Source: Brevundimonas sp. (GTDB lineage Bacteria; Pseudomonadota; Alphaproteobacteria; Caulobacterales; Caulobacteraceae). Taken from it: a DNA stretch of 64,000 nt. The stretch's first letter is position 1. The number at the start of each line of letters is the position of its first letter. This document shows positions 1 through 7,399 of this stretch, in pieces. The position numbers were made by a program, and so were the translations under genes. A model generated the notes under the pieces. It did not search any database. It saw nothing but the letters and a program-made list of their open reading frames with translations, and was not told where the DNA came from. Location of the stretch: the NCBI RefSeq assembly GCF_027484365.1, contig NZ_JAIXTC010000007.1, forward strand, positions 62,001 to 126,000, read 5' to 3'.

Positions 1-77
1 GGGCCGAACGCGCCACCGCGATCGCCGACCCGGTGGTGGCCGAGGTCAAGAAGATCGTGGGCTTCTGGCAGGGCTGA
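1..77 (+). CDS. C-terminal end of a protein cut by the window edge
   Basis: The frame starting at base 3 is open and ends at a TGA at 75-77, giving about 24 residues that end in IVGFWQG. The fragment is too short to assign. It has alphaproteobacterial codon use (G/C at third positions) and lies just upstream of the GNAT gene on the same strand. The product is unknown. Confidence 0.4.
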   Translation, partial: AERATAIADPVVAEVKKIVGFWQG

Positions 78-148
78 GGTCAGCGGGTTTCGGACCCGGC
101 GTCGCGGGCGGGGCTGACCCGAAATCGCCGCTGCGCTAAGGCGTGACC

Positions 149-838
149 ATGAGCCATCCGCTGGACCGCGCCGTGTGGAACGCCCTGACGACCCGGTTGT
201 CGGGCTTCGTCACGGCCGACAGCGACGTCCGCGCCGTGCGCATCGATCCGGAGGTGGGGATCTTCGTCTCGGGCGCCGATGCGGGGTCCGGGACGGTTAG
301 GGCCATGGCGGACCTGGCCCTGCGCCATCCGGGGGCGGGGATGGTCGAGCGGACCGGCGGCCCTATGGACGCTTTGGACCTGCCGGGCGTGGAGGTCATG
401 AACCGTGTTCCTCTGGTCCAGATGGTCTGTTCGGCCCTGACGGCAGGCGGTCCCGACCTTGTTTTCGAGACCCTGACCGAGGCCGATGCGCCCGAGATGC
501 TGGCGCTGGCGATCCTGACGAAGCCGGGTCCGTTCCGGTCGAGGACGCGACGGCTCGGACCCTTCATCGGGGTCAGGCATGAGGGGCGGCTGGTCGCGAT
601 GGCGGGGCGGCGGTTGCGGGTCGACGGCTTCACCGAACTGAGCGGCGTCTGTACCCACCCCGATCATCGCGGCAGAGGCTATGCGGCCGGTCTGTCGCGG
701 GCCGTGACGGGAGAGATCCTGGCGACAGGCGAGGGGGCCTTCCTGCACGCCTTCGCCGGGCACGATGCGACCATCGCCTTCTACCGCTCCCTGGGCTTCG
801 AGGTCCGGGCGCCGATGACCTATACGATTCTCAAATAG
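149..838 (+). CDS. GNAT family N-acetyltransferase
   Basis: Predicted cytosolic acyl-CoA-dependent N-acetyltransferase of about 229 residues. The C-terminal half carries the GNAT acetyl-CoA-binding signature: a beta strand ending VCTHP, then DHRGRGYA, which matches the R/Q-x-x-G-x-G/A pyrophosphate loop. A late strand ends AFYRSLGF, typical of the family. The N-terminal half is less typical, as in FR47-like members. An in-frame GTG at 143 would add two residues; ATG at 149 is preferred. The OsmC gene follows after 12 bases, so the two may be co-transcribed. The substrate cannot be read from sequence. Confidence 0.85.
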   Translation: MSHPLDRAVWNALTTRLSGFVTADSDVRAVRIDPEVGIFVSGADAGSGTVRAMADLALRHPGAGMVERTGGPMDALDLPGVEVMNRVPLVQMVCSALTAGGPDLVFETLTEADAPEMLALAILTKPGPFRSRTRRLGPFIGVRHEGRLVAMAGRRLRVDGFTELSGVCTHPDHRGRGYAAGLSRAVTGEILATGEGAFLHAFAGHDATIAFYRSLGFEVRAPMTYTILK

Positions 839-850
839 CGGGAGGGCGAC

Positions 851-1312
851 ATGACCTACGACGCGACCATCGAGTGGACCCGGGGCGATCAGGCCTTCGT
901 CGACAACAAATATTCGCGGGCCCACGTCTGGCGCTTCGACGGCGGGGCCGTGGTGCCCGGCTCCTCGGCCCCGGCCAGCGTACCCCTGCCCTTGTCCGAC
1001 GCCTCGGCCGTGGATCCGGAGGAGGCCATGATCGCCTCCCTGTCCAGCTGCCACATGCTGTGGTTCCTCGCCCTGGCCGCCAAGGCCGGGTGGGTGGTCG
1101 ACCGCTATGTCGACGCGGCCTCCGGAGAGCTGGATCGCAATCCGGAGGGGCGGCGCTATCTGGCGCGGGTGGCCCTTCGTCCGGTCACGACCTTCACCGG
1201 GACCGCGCCGGCCCAGGACGCGCTCGACGCCCTGCATCACGCCGCCCACGACCACTGCGAGATGGCCCATAGCGTCCGCGCGACGATCACGATCGAGGCG
1301 ACGATCGGCTAG
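851..1312 (+). CDS. OsmC family peroxiredoxin-like protein
   Basis: The 153-residue product has the length and layout of OsmC/Ohr thiol peroxidases, which reduce organic hydroperoxides in the cytosol. The two conserved cysteines are visible: one in LSSCHMLWF near residue 66, the other in HDHCEMAHS near residue 137. The Ile/Ala-rich helix before the first Cys (EEAMIASLSSC) is also family-typical. The gene sits 12 bases after the GNAT gene and ends one base before the convergent hydrolase gene. Assignment to OsmC is firm; the physiological peroxide is not known. Confidence 0.88.
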   Translation: MTYDATIEWTRGDQAFVDNKYSRAHVWRFDGGAVVPGSSAPASVPLPLSDASAVDPEEAMIASLSSCHMLWFLALAAKAGWVVDRYVDAASGELDRNPEGRRYLARVALRPVTTFTGTAPAQDALDALHHAAHDHCEMAHSVRATITIEATIG

Positions 1313-1313
1313 A

Positions 1314-2060
1314 TCAGGTCCGGGCCTTCAGGAAGCCGACGAAGCGGCGGATCGCCTCCGTCGTGGCGTCGGGATCGTAGCGGACCTTCGGATGGGTCAG
1401 GCCCGGTTCGTCGAAGGCGTGGGTGGCGTCGACGATCCATTCCTCGATCTCCGAGCCGGCCTCGCGGGCGCGGTTCAGGACGCGTTCGTAGTCGGCGCGG
1501 CGGGCCAGATGATCCCGCGTCGGGAGGATGACCAGGGCGTCGAGGGCGCGGCGCCAGCGGAACCAGCGGCTCCGGGCCGGGAAGGCGACATAGGGATAGG
1601 GCATGAAGGCCCCGACGACGCCCGACAGGTCGGCGTTCGCCGGATCGGCGATCATCGCCTCTCCCCGCCTTTCGAGCTTCCCGGTCATCAGGTCCATGAT
1701 GGCCCAGGCGCCATGGCTCCAGCCCGCCAGGACGATCCGGGCCGGATCGGCATCGGGCAGGGCCTTCGCAAAGGTCGCCGCGGCCATCACATCCCCTGCC
1801 CGCCTTCCGCCGCGCAGCAGAAGCCCGGTGCAGACGAAGGTGCGGACGAAGGCGTCCGACCAGCCGCGGGCGATGAAGCTCTCGACCGTCACCGCCATCC
1901 AGCCGACCCCGGCCGCCGCCTCGGCATAGCGATGCAGGTGGGATCGCACCCCGCCGCAGCCCGGGAAGATCAGGACGACGGGAAAGGGGCCTGATCCCTC
2001 GGGACGACGGATGACGAGCGACGGCTTCAGGCGGGCCCAGCGCTCCGCCAGGGTGTCCAT
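1314..2060 (-). CDS. dienelactone hydrolase-like alpha/beta hydrolase (copy 1)
   Basis: An alpha/beta hydrolase of 248 residues related to dienelactone hydrolases. The oxyanion region reads FPGCGG near residue 31, the nucleophile elbow is GWSHGAW (Ser where classical dienelactone hydrolase has Cys), the acid is probably in TRDHLA, and the His is in DATHAFDEP. No signal peptide is seen, so it is probably cytosolic. It starts one base inside the stop of the upstream paralogue (TGATG), so the two are translationally coupled. It is close in sequence to that paralogue throughout, indicating tandem duplication. The substrate is unknown. Confidence 0.85.
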   Translation of the reverse strand: MDTLAERWARLKPSLVIRRPEGSGPFPVVLIFPGCGGVRSHLHRYAEAAAGVGWMAVTVESFIARGWSDAFVRTFVCTGLLLRGGRRAGDVMAAATFAKALPDADPARIVLAGWSHGAWAIMDLMTGKLERRGEAMIADPANADLSGVVGAFMPYPYVAFPARSRWFRWRRALDALVILPTRDHLARRADYERVLNRAREAGSEIEEWIVDATHAFDEPGLTHPKVRYDPDATTEAIRRFVGFLKART

Positions 2061-2833
2061 CAGGCGGCGGCGGGAACCGGGCGGGGCGCGACGGCGACAT
2101 CATCCAGCAGGGCGCGGAAGCGACGGATGGCTTCGCCGGTCAGGTCGGCGTCGTATTTCATCGGCAGGGCCGTCATCGGCTCGTCGAAACTGTGGGTGCC
2201 GGGCGCGATCCAGGTCTCGACCTCGGTGCCGCAGTTCCGGACCATGTCGTGGACCCGCTCGGCATTGCGGACAGTGGTCAGGTGGTCGTTCCGGGAGATG
2301 ACCGCCAGCGTCTTCGGGCAGTGCCGCCAGGGCCGCATCCGGTTCAGGGCCGCCACCCCGACATAGGGATAGGCCAGGTAGGTCGCCTTCACGCCCGACA
2401 GGTCGGCGGTCTCCGCGTCCCTGACGCCCAGCGCCTTCGCCGGACCCGGATCACAGCTCATCGCCTCCATGATGCCCCAGCCGCCGTGGCTCCAGCCGGC
2501 GAGGACGATGCGGGTTTCGTCCACGTCGGGCCGGGCCGAGACGCCCTGGATCGAGGCGACGACGTCGCCGCCCCGCTCCCAGCCGCGCAGCATCAGGCCG
2601 GTGCAGACCGTGGCCATGGCGAACTCGCGCGACCAGCCGCGCGGGGCGTAGGAATCGACGATCACCGCGCGCCAGCCGGCCTCCCGGGCGGCTGCGGCGT
2701 ACATCGGCAGATGACCACGCAGGCCGCCACAGCCGTGGAACAGGAGGACCGTGGGGCGCGGCCGGTCGTCGTCCGGGCCGACGACCTGGATGAAGGGCTC
2801 GAGCCTGGCCCAGCGGTCGGAGAGGGTGTCCAT
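2060..2833 (-). CDS. dienelactone hydrolase-like alpha/beta hydrolase (copy 2)
   Basis: A 257-residue paralogue of the next gene downstream. Both begin MDTL-x-x-RWARL and share FxGCGG, GWSHGxWxIM and the xTHxFDEP histidine motif. The nucleophile is Ser in GWSHGGWGIM. It is the first gene of a two-gene unit that ends convergently with the OsmC gene. A double-hairpin repeat lies directly upstream, between this gene and purH. The function is inferred from the fold only; ester or lactone hydrolysis is likely. Confidence 0.85.
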   Translation of the reverse strand: MDTLSDRWARLEPFIQVVGPDDDRPRPTVLLFHGCGGLRGHLPMYAAAAREAGWRAVIVDSYAPRGWSREFAMATVCTGLMLRGWERGGDVVASIQGVSARPDVDETRIVLAGWSHGGWGIMEAMSCDPGPAKALGVRDAETADLSGVKATYLAYPYVGVAALNRMRPWRHCPKTLAVISRNDHLTTVRNAERVHDMVRNCGTEVETWIAPGTHSFDEPMTALPMKYDADLTGEAIRRFRALLDDVAVAPRPVPAAA

Positions 2834-2850
2834 GAAGGCACCTTAAGCCG

Positions 2851-2993
2851 TCCCCTCTCCCGTTGGGAGAGGGCTTGAGCCTCCGGGAGCGCAGCGATCG
2901 GCCAGGCGAAAGGGTGAGGGTCGTGCGTCACCGGCGAGATCCGACCCTCATCCGTCTCGCTGCGCTCGCCACCTTCTCCCAACGGGAGAAGGA
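2851..2993. repeat. intergenic double-hairpin inverted repeat element (copy A)
   Basis: The element begins with a hairpin whose arms are CCCTCTCCC and GGGAGAGGG and ends with one whose arms are CCTTCTCCC and GGGAGAAGG. Internal arms GGGTGAGGGTCG and CGACCCTCATCC also pair, so the whole element can fold into one long cruciform. The same design recurs at 63441-63602. It lies between two minus-strand genes and may act in transcript ending or be a non-autonomous repeat. Confidence 0.75.
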
Positions 2994-3001
2994 AAGCGAC
3001 T

Positions 3002-4606
3002 TCAGTGCCGGAAGACGCGGACGCCGGTGAAGGCCATGGCGATGCCCTGTTCGTCGGCCGCGGCGATGACCTCGGCGTCGCGCATCGAGCCCCCCGGCTG
3101 GATCACCGAGGTGGCGCCGGCGGCGACCGCTTCCAGCAGGCCGTCGGCGAAGGGGAAGAAGGCCTCGGAGGCGCAGGCTGAACCCTCGGCCAGGGAATGG
3201 GCCAGTCCCTTGGCCTCTCCGGCCTCGCGGGCGCGGATGGCGGCGATCCGGGCGCTGTCGCGACGGTTCATCTGGCCGGCGCCGATGCCGGCGGTCTGGC
3301 CGTCCTTGGCGTAAACGATGGCGTTCGACTTGACATGCTTGGCCACGGTGAAGGCGAACAGCATGTCCTCGATCTCCTGCGGCGTCGGCTGGCGGCGGGT
3401 GACGATCTTGAGGTCAGAGGGCCGGATCAGGCTGCGATCGCGCGACTGGACCAGGAAACCGCCCGCGACGCTGCGGAAGACCTCGCCCGGGCCGTGCGGG
3501 TCGGGCAGGCCGTCGGTGATCAGCAGGCGCAGGTTCTTCTTGGCGGCGAAGACCTCCTTCGCCTCGTCGTCGGCGCCGGGGGCGATGACCACCTCGGTGA
3601 AGATCTCGGTGATGGCGCGGGCGTCGGCCCCGTTCAGCAGGCGGTTGACGGCGATGACGCCGCCGAAAGCCGAGACGGCGTCGCATTCCAGGGCGCGGGC
3701 GTAGGCCTCGCCGAGGTCCTTGCCGACGGCCACACCGCAGGGGTTGGCGTGTTTGACGATGACGCAGGCCGGGCTCTCGAATTCGGCGACCAGTTCATAG
3801 GCGGCGTCGGCGTCGGCGATATTGTTGTAGCCCAGCTCCTTGCCCTGGATCTGGGTCGCGTGGGCGACGCCGGGGCGCGCCTCTCCGGTGCGGTAGAAGG
3901 CGCCCGTCTGGTGCGGGTTCTCGCCGTAGCGCAGGGTCTGGGCGAGGCTGCCGGCGATCGATTTGCGGGCCGGGGCGGCGTCTTCCAGCTGTCCCGCGAA
4001 CCAGCCCGAGACGGCGGCGTCATAGGCGGCGGTGCGGGCGAAGGCGCGGGCGGCCAGCTGCTTGCGCAGGGCCAGGGACGTCGACCCTGAGGCCTTCAGC
4101 GCCTCGACGATCAGGCCGATGCTCTCGCCGTCGACGGCGACGGCGACATAGCCGTGGTTCTTCGAGCCCGAACGGATCATGGCCGGGCCGCCGATGTCGA
4201 TATTCTCGATCACCGCGTCGAACCCGGCGCCCGAAGCAACGGTTGATTCGAACGGGTACAGATCAATCCACACGATATCGATCGGGCCGATGCCGTGTTC
4301 GTCCATGGCCGCCCTGTGCTCGGCCGCGTCACGCACCCCCAGCAGGCCGCCGTGAACGACGGGGTGCAGGGTCTTGACCCTGCCGTCCATCATTTCGGGG
4401 AAGCCGGTCAGGTCGGCCACGTCCTTCACGGGCAGGCCGAACCCGGCGATGGCGGCGCGGGTGCCGCCGGTCGAGACCAGCTCCACGCCCGCCTCGTGCA
4501 TCGCGCGCGCGGCGTCCTCGAGCCCGGTCTTGTCCGAGAGCGAGATCAGGGCGCGGACGGGCTTCACCGCGTCGGGGGCGGGGGGAAAGTCGGGGGCGGC
4601 GGGCAT
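3002..4606 (-). CDS. purH: bifunctional AICAR transformylase / IMP cyclohydrolase
   Basis: Catalyses the last two steps of de novo IMP synthesis: formylation of AICAR by 10-formyl-THF, then ring closure. The 534-residue length is normal. The N-terminal MGS-like cyclohydrolase domain begins after a short Pro/Ala-rich leader with [16 protein letters not shown] and has the STGGT loop. The transformylase domain carries [11 protein letters not shown] near residue 285, and [14 protein letters not shown] near the C-terminus is also family-typical. The gene stands alone, with a double-hairpin repeat between it and the downstream hydrolase pair. Identification is secure. Confidence 0.97.
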   Translation of the reverse strand: MPAAPDFPPAPDAVKPVRALISLSDKTGLEDAARAMHEAGVELVSTGGTRAAIAGFGLPVKDVADLTGFPEMMDGRVKTLHPVVHGGLLGVRDAAEHRAAMDEHGIGPIDIVWIDLYPFESTVASGAGFDAVIENIDIGGPAMIRSGSKNHGYVAVAVDGESIGLIVEALKASGSTSLALRKQLAARAFARTAAYDAAVSGWFAGQLEDAAPARKSIAGSLAQTLRYGENPHQTGAFYRTGEARPGVAHATQIQGKELGYNNIADADAAYELVAEFESPACVIVKHANPCGVAVGKDLGEAYARALECDAVSAFGGVIAVNRLLNGADARAITEIFTEVVIAPGADDEAKEVFAAKKNLRLLITDGLPDPHGPGEVFRSVAGGFLVQSRDRSLIRPSDLKIVTRRQPTPQEIEDMLFAFTVAKHVKSNAIVYAKDGQTAGIGAGQMNRRDSARIAAIRAREAGEAKGLAHSLAEGSACASEAFFPFADGLLEAVAAGATSVIQPGGSMRDAEVIAAADEQGIAMAFTGVRVFRH

Positions 4607-4684
4607 GGGGCGAATCCTGGGGGAGGGCGGATGCGCGCGCGTCTAGCACCGGTGACGCTGCGGGTCACCTTCGGTGACGGGAAA

Positions 4685-4912
4685 CTAGACCCGGATGTCC
4701 AGAAGCTGGCCGAGGCGGGGCAGGCGGGGCGTCTCCGGCTCGCTGGTCCGTGCGGCCTGGCCTGTCGGGGCCTGGGGGCCGGGCGTTGTGGCCTGCACCT
4801 CGCTGAGCGCGGCGCGGAAGAAGGCGGCCTGGGCGGCCTTCACCTGCGCCGTCTGGCCGGTCGGCGTTGTGGCGGGCAGGGTCTGCGGAATGTCGGGCCG
4901 AATCGCGCTCAT
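4685..4912 (-). CDS. small hypothetical protein, Ala/Gln/Thr/Pro-rich
   Basis: A 75-residue reading frame starting MSAIRPDIPQTLPA and ending LGQLLDIRV. It has no signal peptide or membrane segment; the middle (AQVKAAQAAFFRAALSEVQA) looks helical, and the ends are Pro/Thr-rich and probably disordered. A longer in-frame start at 5005 would run through the 5' region holding two GTTAAC palindromes, so the shorter start is preferred. No family is recognised. The gene lies alone between purH and ccmG. Confidence 0.6.
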   Translation of the reverse strand: MSAIRPDIPQTLPATTPTGQTAQVKAAQAAFFRAALSEVQATTPGPQAPTGQAARTSEPETPRLPRLGQLLDIRV

Positions 4913-4920
4913 GCGAACAG

Positions 4921-4953
4921 GGTTAACGAAACCTGTCGAAAAAGGGTTAACGG
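4921..4953 (-). promoter_or_regulatory. paired GTTAAC sites, candidate CtrA half-sites
   Basis: Two GTTAACC/GTTAACG palindromic boxes lie about 23 bases apart directly upstream of the 75-residue gene. In Caulobacterales, TTAACC is the half-site of the cell-cycle regulator CtrA. The canonical TTAA-N7-TTAA spacing is absent, so this is only a candidate. Confidence 0.35.
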
Positions 4954-5050
4954 GAAGGCCTTCAGCCAAGGCAGGGCTTCGGTGCGAAATCCAGGCCGCC
5001 TGCACTGGGGATCTGGACCCCGGCCTGCGCCGGGGTGCACGGTTGCAAGA

Positions 5051-5650
5051 TTAGTTCGCGGCGTTGCGGCGGGCCTGGGCGTCTTCCAGTGTGGTGGCGG
5101 TCGGCAGGGGGCGCAGCGGCGCGTTCAGGGCCGAGGTCAGGCGCGCGACGTCCTGGTCGGTGAGCAGGGGGCCGGAGGCCTTGGCGACGATCCGGCCCAT
5201 GGCGTCGACGGCGAAGCTCTCGGGGACGCCCGAGACGCCGAGGTCGAGGCCGGCGCGGCCCTCGCGGTCCACAAGGACCATGGCGAAGGGATCGCCCAGT
5301 TCGTCGAGGAAGGCCTGGGTCGCCTCGGGCTCGTCCTTGTAGGCGACGCCGACGACAGCGATCCCCTGCGCCTTCAGGGCCAGAAGGCGTGGATGCTCGA
5401 GGCGACAGGGCGCGCACCAGCTGGCGAAGACATTGACGATCATCGGCCTGCCCACGCCGGCAGTGCGGATGTCGACATTCTGAGGCCCGGCGACGCCGTC
5501 CTGAAGAATGGGCAGGACGGTTTCGGGCACGGTCTGGCCCACGAGGGCATCCGGTTTGAACGCGGGATCACGCTTAAGCGACCAGCCGATGAACAGGGCG
5601 GCGAGCGCGACCAGCACGACCAGCGGGATCACGGTCAGCCACCGGCTCAT
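5051..5650 (-). CDS. ccmG: cytochrome c maturation thioredoxin-like protein CcmG/DsbE
   Basis: Membrane-anchored periplasmic thiol-disulfide oxidoreductase that keeps apocytochrome c haem-binding cysteines reduced. The start MSRWLTVIPL is chosen because it gives an N-terminal membrane anchor (residues 6-23) and overlaps the ccmD stop by ATGA; the longer open frame upstream runs through ccmD. The redox site is FASWCAPCRLEHP near residue 82, the usual WCxPC of the DsbE branch, and a cis-Pro loop (SGVPESF) follows. About 199 residues, normal for CcmG. Third gene of ccmC-ccmD-ccmG. Confidence 0.93.
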   Translation of the reverse strand: MSRWLTVIPLVVLVALAALFIGWSLKRDPAFKPDALVGQTVPETVLPILQDGVAGPQNVDIRTAGVGRPMIVNVFASWCAPCRLEHPRLLALKAQGIAVVGVAYKDEPEATQAFLDELGDPFAMVLVDREGRAGLDLGVSGVPESFAVDAMGRIVAKASGPLLTDQDVARLTSALNAPLRPLPTATTLEDAQARRNAAN

Positions 5651-5841
5651 TGTGCCTGCCCTGCGGCGCCTTGCGTGACCTGAGGCCCGGCCTCGCCGTT
5701 GTCCTCCAGCCGCTTCAGCTCGGCCTTCCATCGGCGTGACGCCACAACGGCGCGGGCGACGACGGCGCCGAGCACGAGGACGCTGATGCCCCAGGCGGGC
5801 CAGACGAAGGCGGCGTAGGGGCTCATGTCGAGGTCGGGCAT
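5647..5841 (-). CDS. ccmD: haem exporter small subunit CcmD
   Basis: A 64-residue single-span protein. The hydrophobic segment WPAWGISVLVLGAVVARAVV occupies roughly residues 14-33 and is followed by a basic cytoplasmic stretch (RRWKAELKRLE), the standard CcmD plan. CcmD helps release haem-loaded CcmE from the CcmABC complex. It lies 3 bases after ccmC and overlaps ccmG by 4 bases. Identification rests on size, topology and position as much as on sequence. Confidence 0.88.
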   Translation of the reverse strand: MPDLDMSPYAAFVWPAWGISVLVLGAVVARAVVASRRWKAELKRLEDNGEAGPQVTQGAAGQAQ

Positions 5842-5844
5842 CGG

Positions 5845-6564
5845 CTAGGCCTCCATCGCCCTACGGGCGCGCAGGGTCTGGACCCGACGGCGGGTGATCT
5901 CGGTGCGGATCGCGGTCAGCCAGACGGCCAGGAACAGGGCCCCGTAGGCCGCCATCATGGTCAGCAGGGGGGCGAGGAAGACGGGATCGAGGCTGGATCC
6001 GCCCGCGCGCAACAGGGAGGCGGGCTGGTGCAGGGTGTTCCACCAGTCGACCGAGAACTTCACGATCGGCAGGTTGATCAGACCGACGAGACCGAGGACG
6101 GCGGCGGCGCGGGCGGCCTTCTGCTCGTCGTCAAGCGAGGCGCGCAGCGCCATATAGCCGAGGTAGAAGAGGAACAGGACGAGCACGCTCGTCAGCCGGG
6201 CGTCCCAGACCCACCAGGTTCCCCACATCGGCTTGGCCCAGACAGCGCCTGTAAACAGGGCGAGCGCTGTGAAGGCGGCTCCGGGCAGGGCGGCGGCGCG
6301 GGCCGCGGCGTCGGCCAGCGGATGGCGAAAGACGAGGGCGAAGAAGCTTGAAACGCCGAGCGCCGCATAGGCCGCGAGACCCAGGGTCGAGGCCGGCACA
6401 TGCACGAACATGATCCGGACCGTGTCGCCCTGCTGATAGTCGCCGGGCGCCGCGAAACTGAGCCAGGTCCCGACAGCCAGCAGAACGGCCGCGATCGCCC
6501 ACAGCACCGGCGTCAGCGGCCGGGTGAAGCTCATGAAACGGGCGGGATTGGCGAGGCCGAACAT
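5845..6564 (-). CDS. ccmC: haem transporter CcmC
   Basis: Integral membrane protein that presents haem to the chaperone CcmE in the periplasm. The tryptophan-rich haem-handling motif is clear: MWGTWWVWDARLTS near residue 123, with flanking conserved His residues (FVHVP and FRHPL). Six membrane helices are apparent over 239 residues from MFGLANPARF; a start ten codons later at MSFTRPLTP is possible. It heads ccmC-ccmD-ccmG. The usual partners ccmA and ccmB are not upstream, where cspA lies instead. Confidence 0.93.
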   Translation of the reverse strand: MFGLANPARFMSFTRPLTPVLWAIAAVLLAVGTWLSFAAPGDYQQGDTVRIMFVHVPASTLGLAAYAALGVSSFFALVFRHPLADAAARAAALPGAAFTALALFTGAVWAKPMWGTWWVWDARLTSVLVLFLFYLGYMALRASLDDEQKAARAAAVLGLVGLINLPIVKFSVDWWNTLHQPASLLRAGGSSLDPVFLAPLLTMMAAYGALFLAVWLTAIRTEITRRRVQTLRARRAMEA

Positions 6565-6622
6565 CGTCCGCGCGATTACGCGCCGCGGCGGGATGGAGCA
6601 AGCGCACGCCGGGTCGCGCCAA

Positions 6623-6657
6623 CGAAAACGGGGCCGGGGCTTGCGCCCCGACCCCGT
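6623..6657 (-). terminator. intrinsic terminator of cspA
   Basis: Read on the minus strand, a GC stem of about 12 pairs with one internal mismatch and a 4-base loop (arms around GGGGTCGGGGC and GCCCCGGCCCC) is followed by GTTTTCG. It lies 27-61 bases after the cspA stop, so it should end the monocistronic cspA transcript before ccmC. Confidence 0.8.
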
Positions 6658-6683
6658 CAATCACTTGAAAAATCCGTGAAGGA

Positions 6684-6896
6684 CTATTCAGCGGCCTTCA
6701 GCTGGCCGGCAGATTCCTTGCCGGTGCGACGGTCGCGTTCGACTTCGTACGAGACCTTCTGGCCTTCGTTCAGGCCGTTCATGCCTGCGCCTTCAACGGC
6801 CGAAACGTGCACGAACACGTCCTTGCCGCCGTCCGAGGGCTCGATGAAGCCGTAGCCTTTGGTGGAGTTGTACCATTTGACAGTGCCGGTAGCCAT
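6684..6896 (-). CDS. cspA: CspA-family cold shock protein
   Basis: A single cold-shock domain of 70 residues that binds single-stranded RNA and DNA and melts RNA structure. RNP1 (KGYGFIEP) and RNP2 (VFVHVSAVE) are intact and the opening [11 protein letters not shown] is standard. A strong Shine-Dalgarno (ACGGAGGTCC) precedes the ATG. The 180-base upstream gap could hold a long 5' leader as in other csp genes, though I see no clear cold-box. It ends in a good intrinsic terminator, so it is probably monocistronic. Confidence 0.95.
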   Translation of the reverse strand: MATGTVKWYNSTKGYGFIEPSDGGKDVFVHVSAVEGAGMNGLNEGQKVSYEVERDRRTGKESAGQLKAAE

Positions 6897-7078
6897 TTTA
6901 AGGACCTCCGTTAGCAGTTTGCATCAGGCAAGAGCGCCTGAAGCCTGTCGGGTCTGAATGGGATCGGCCAGAAACTCGGTGCGTTCGCAAAGAGAGAGGG
7001 CGTTACGCAGAGAGATCGACAGACGTCATATGGGCGCAAAACGCCCTGTGCACAACCTGAGTCTTGAGTCGCCCCGAT

Positions 7079-7348
7079 TCAGGCCGGTCCCGGTCCGTCC
7101 TCGTCTTCGCTCCCATCCCCGGAATCGGTCGGGGCGGGCGCGCCCGCCTCGCCTTCCGGCGCGACATAGTGGGCGACGCAGAGCTTGCGCAGGGCGGAGG
7201 TCAGGGATCCGCCGTACAGGCGATCCTGGACGCGCTCATGGCCTTCCTGCTGCAGTCGGGCCTTGATGTCGCCGACGGTGCGGCACTCTCCGCTGCGGGC
7301 GAGTTCGTAGGCGCGTTCGAGGGTCGTCAGACGAAAGTTGTTACTCAT
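7079..7348 (-). CDS. hypothetical small protein with acidic tail
   Basis: An 89-residue protein. The first 60 residues (MSNNFRLTTLERAYELARSG, then a stretch with DIKARLQQEG and GGSLTSALRKLC) look like a compact helical domain, possibly a winged-helix or DNA-associated fold. The last 25 residues are a Pro/Ala/Gly/Asp/Glu-rich tail, probably disordered. No signal peptide. It lies between cspA and the BrkB-type gene on the same strand. I do not recognise a named family; the role is unknown. Confidence 0.7.
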   Translation of the reverse strand: MSNNFRLTTLERAYELARSGECRTVGDIKARLQQEGHERVQDRLYGGSLTSALRKLCVAHYVAPEGEAGAPAPTDSGDGSEDEDGPGPA

Positions 7349-7399
7349 GGTCAGGGAGATAGGCGCACCGACGCGGTTTTGCGAGACGGGTCGGACACG

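Noticed and set aside
80-1270. 396-residue open frame overlapping the GNAT and OsmC genes
   Set aside because: It is rich in Gly, Arg, His and Pro without fold-like pattern, the mark of an antisense or off-frame shadow in GC-rich DNA; both genes beneath it have clear family motifs.
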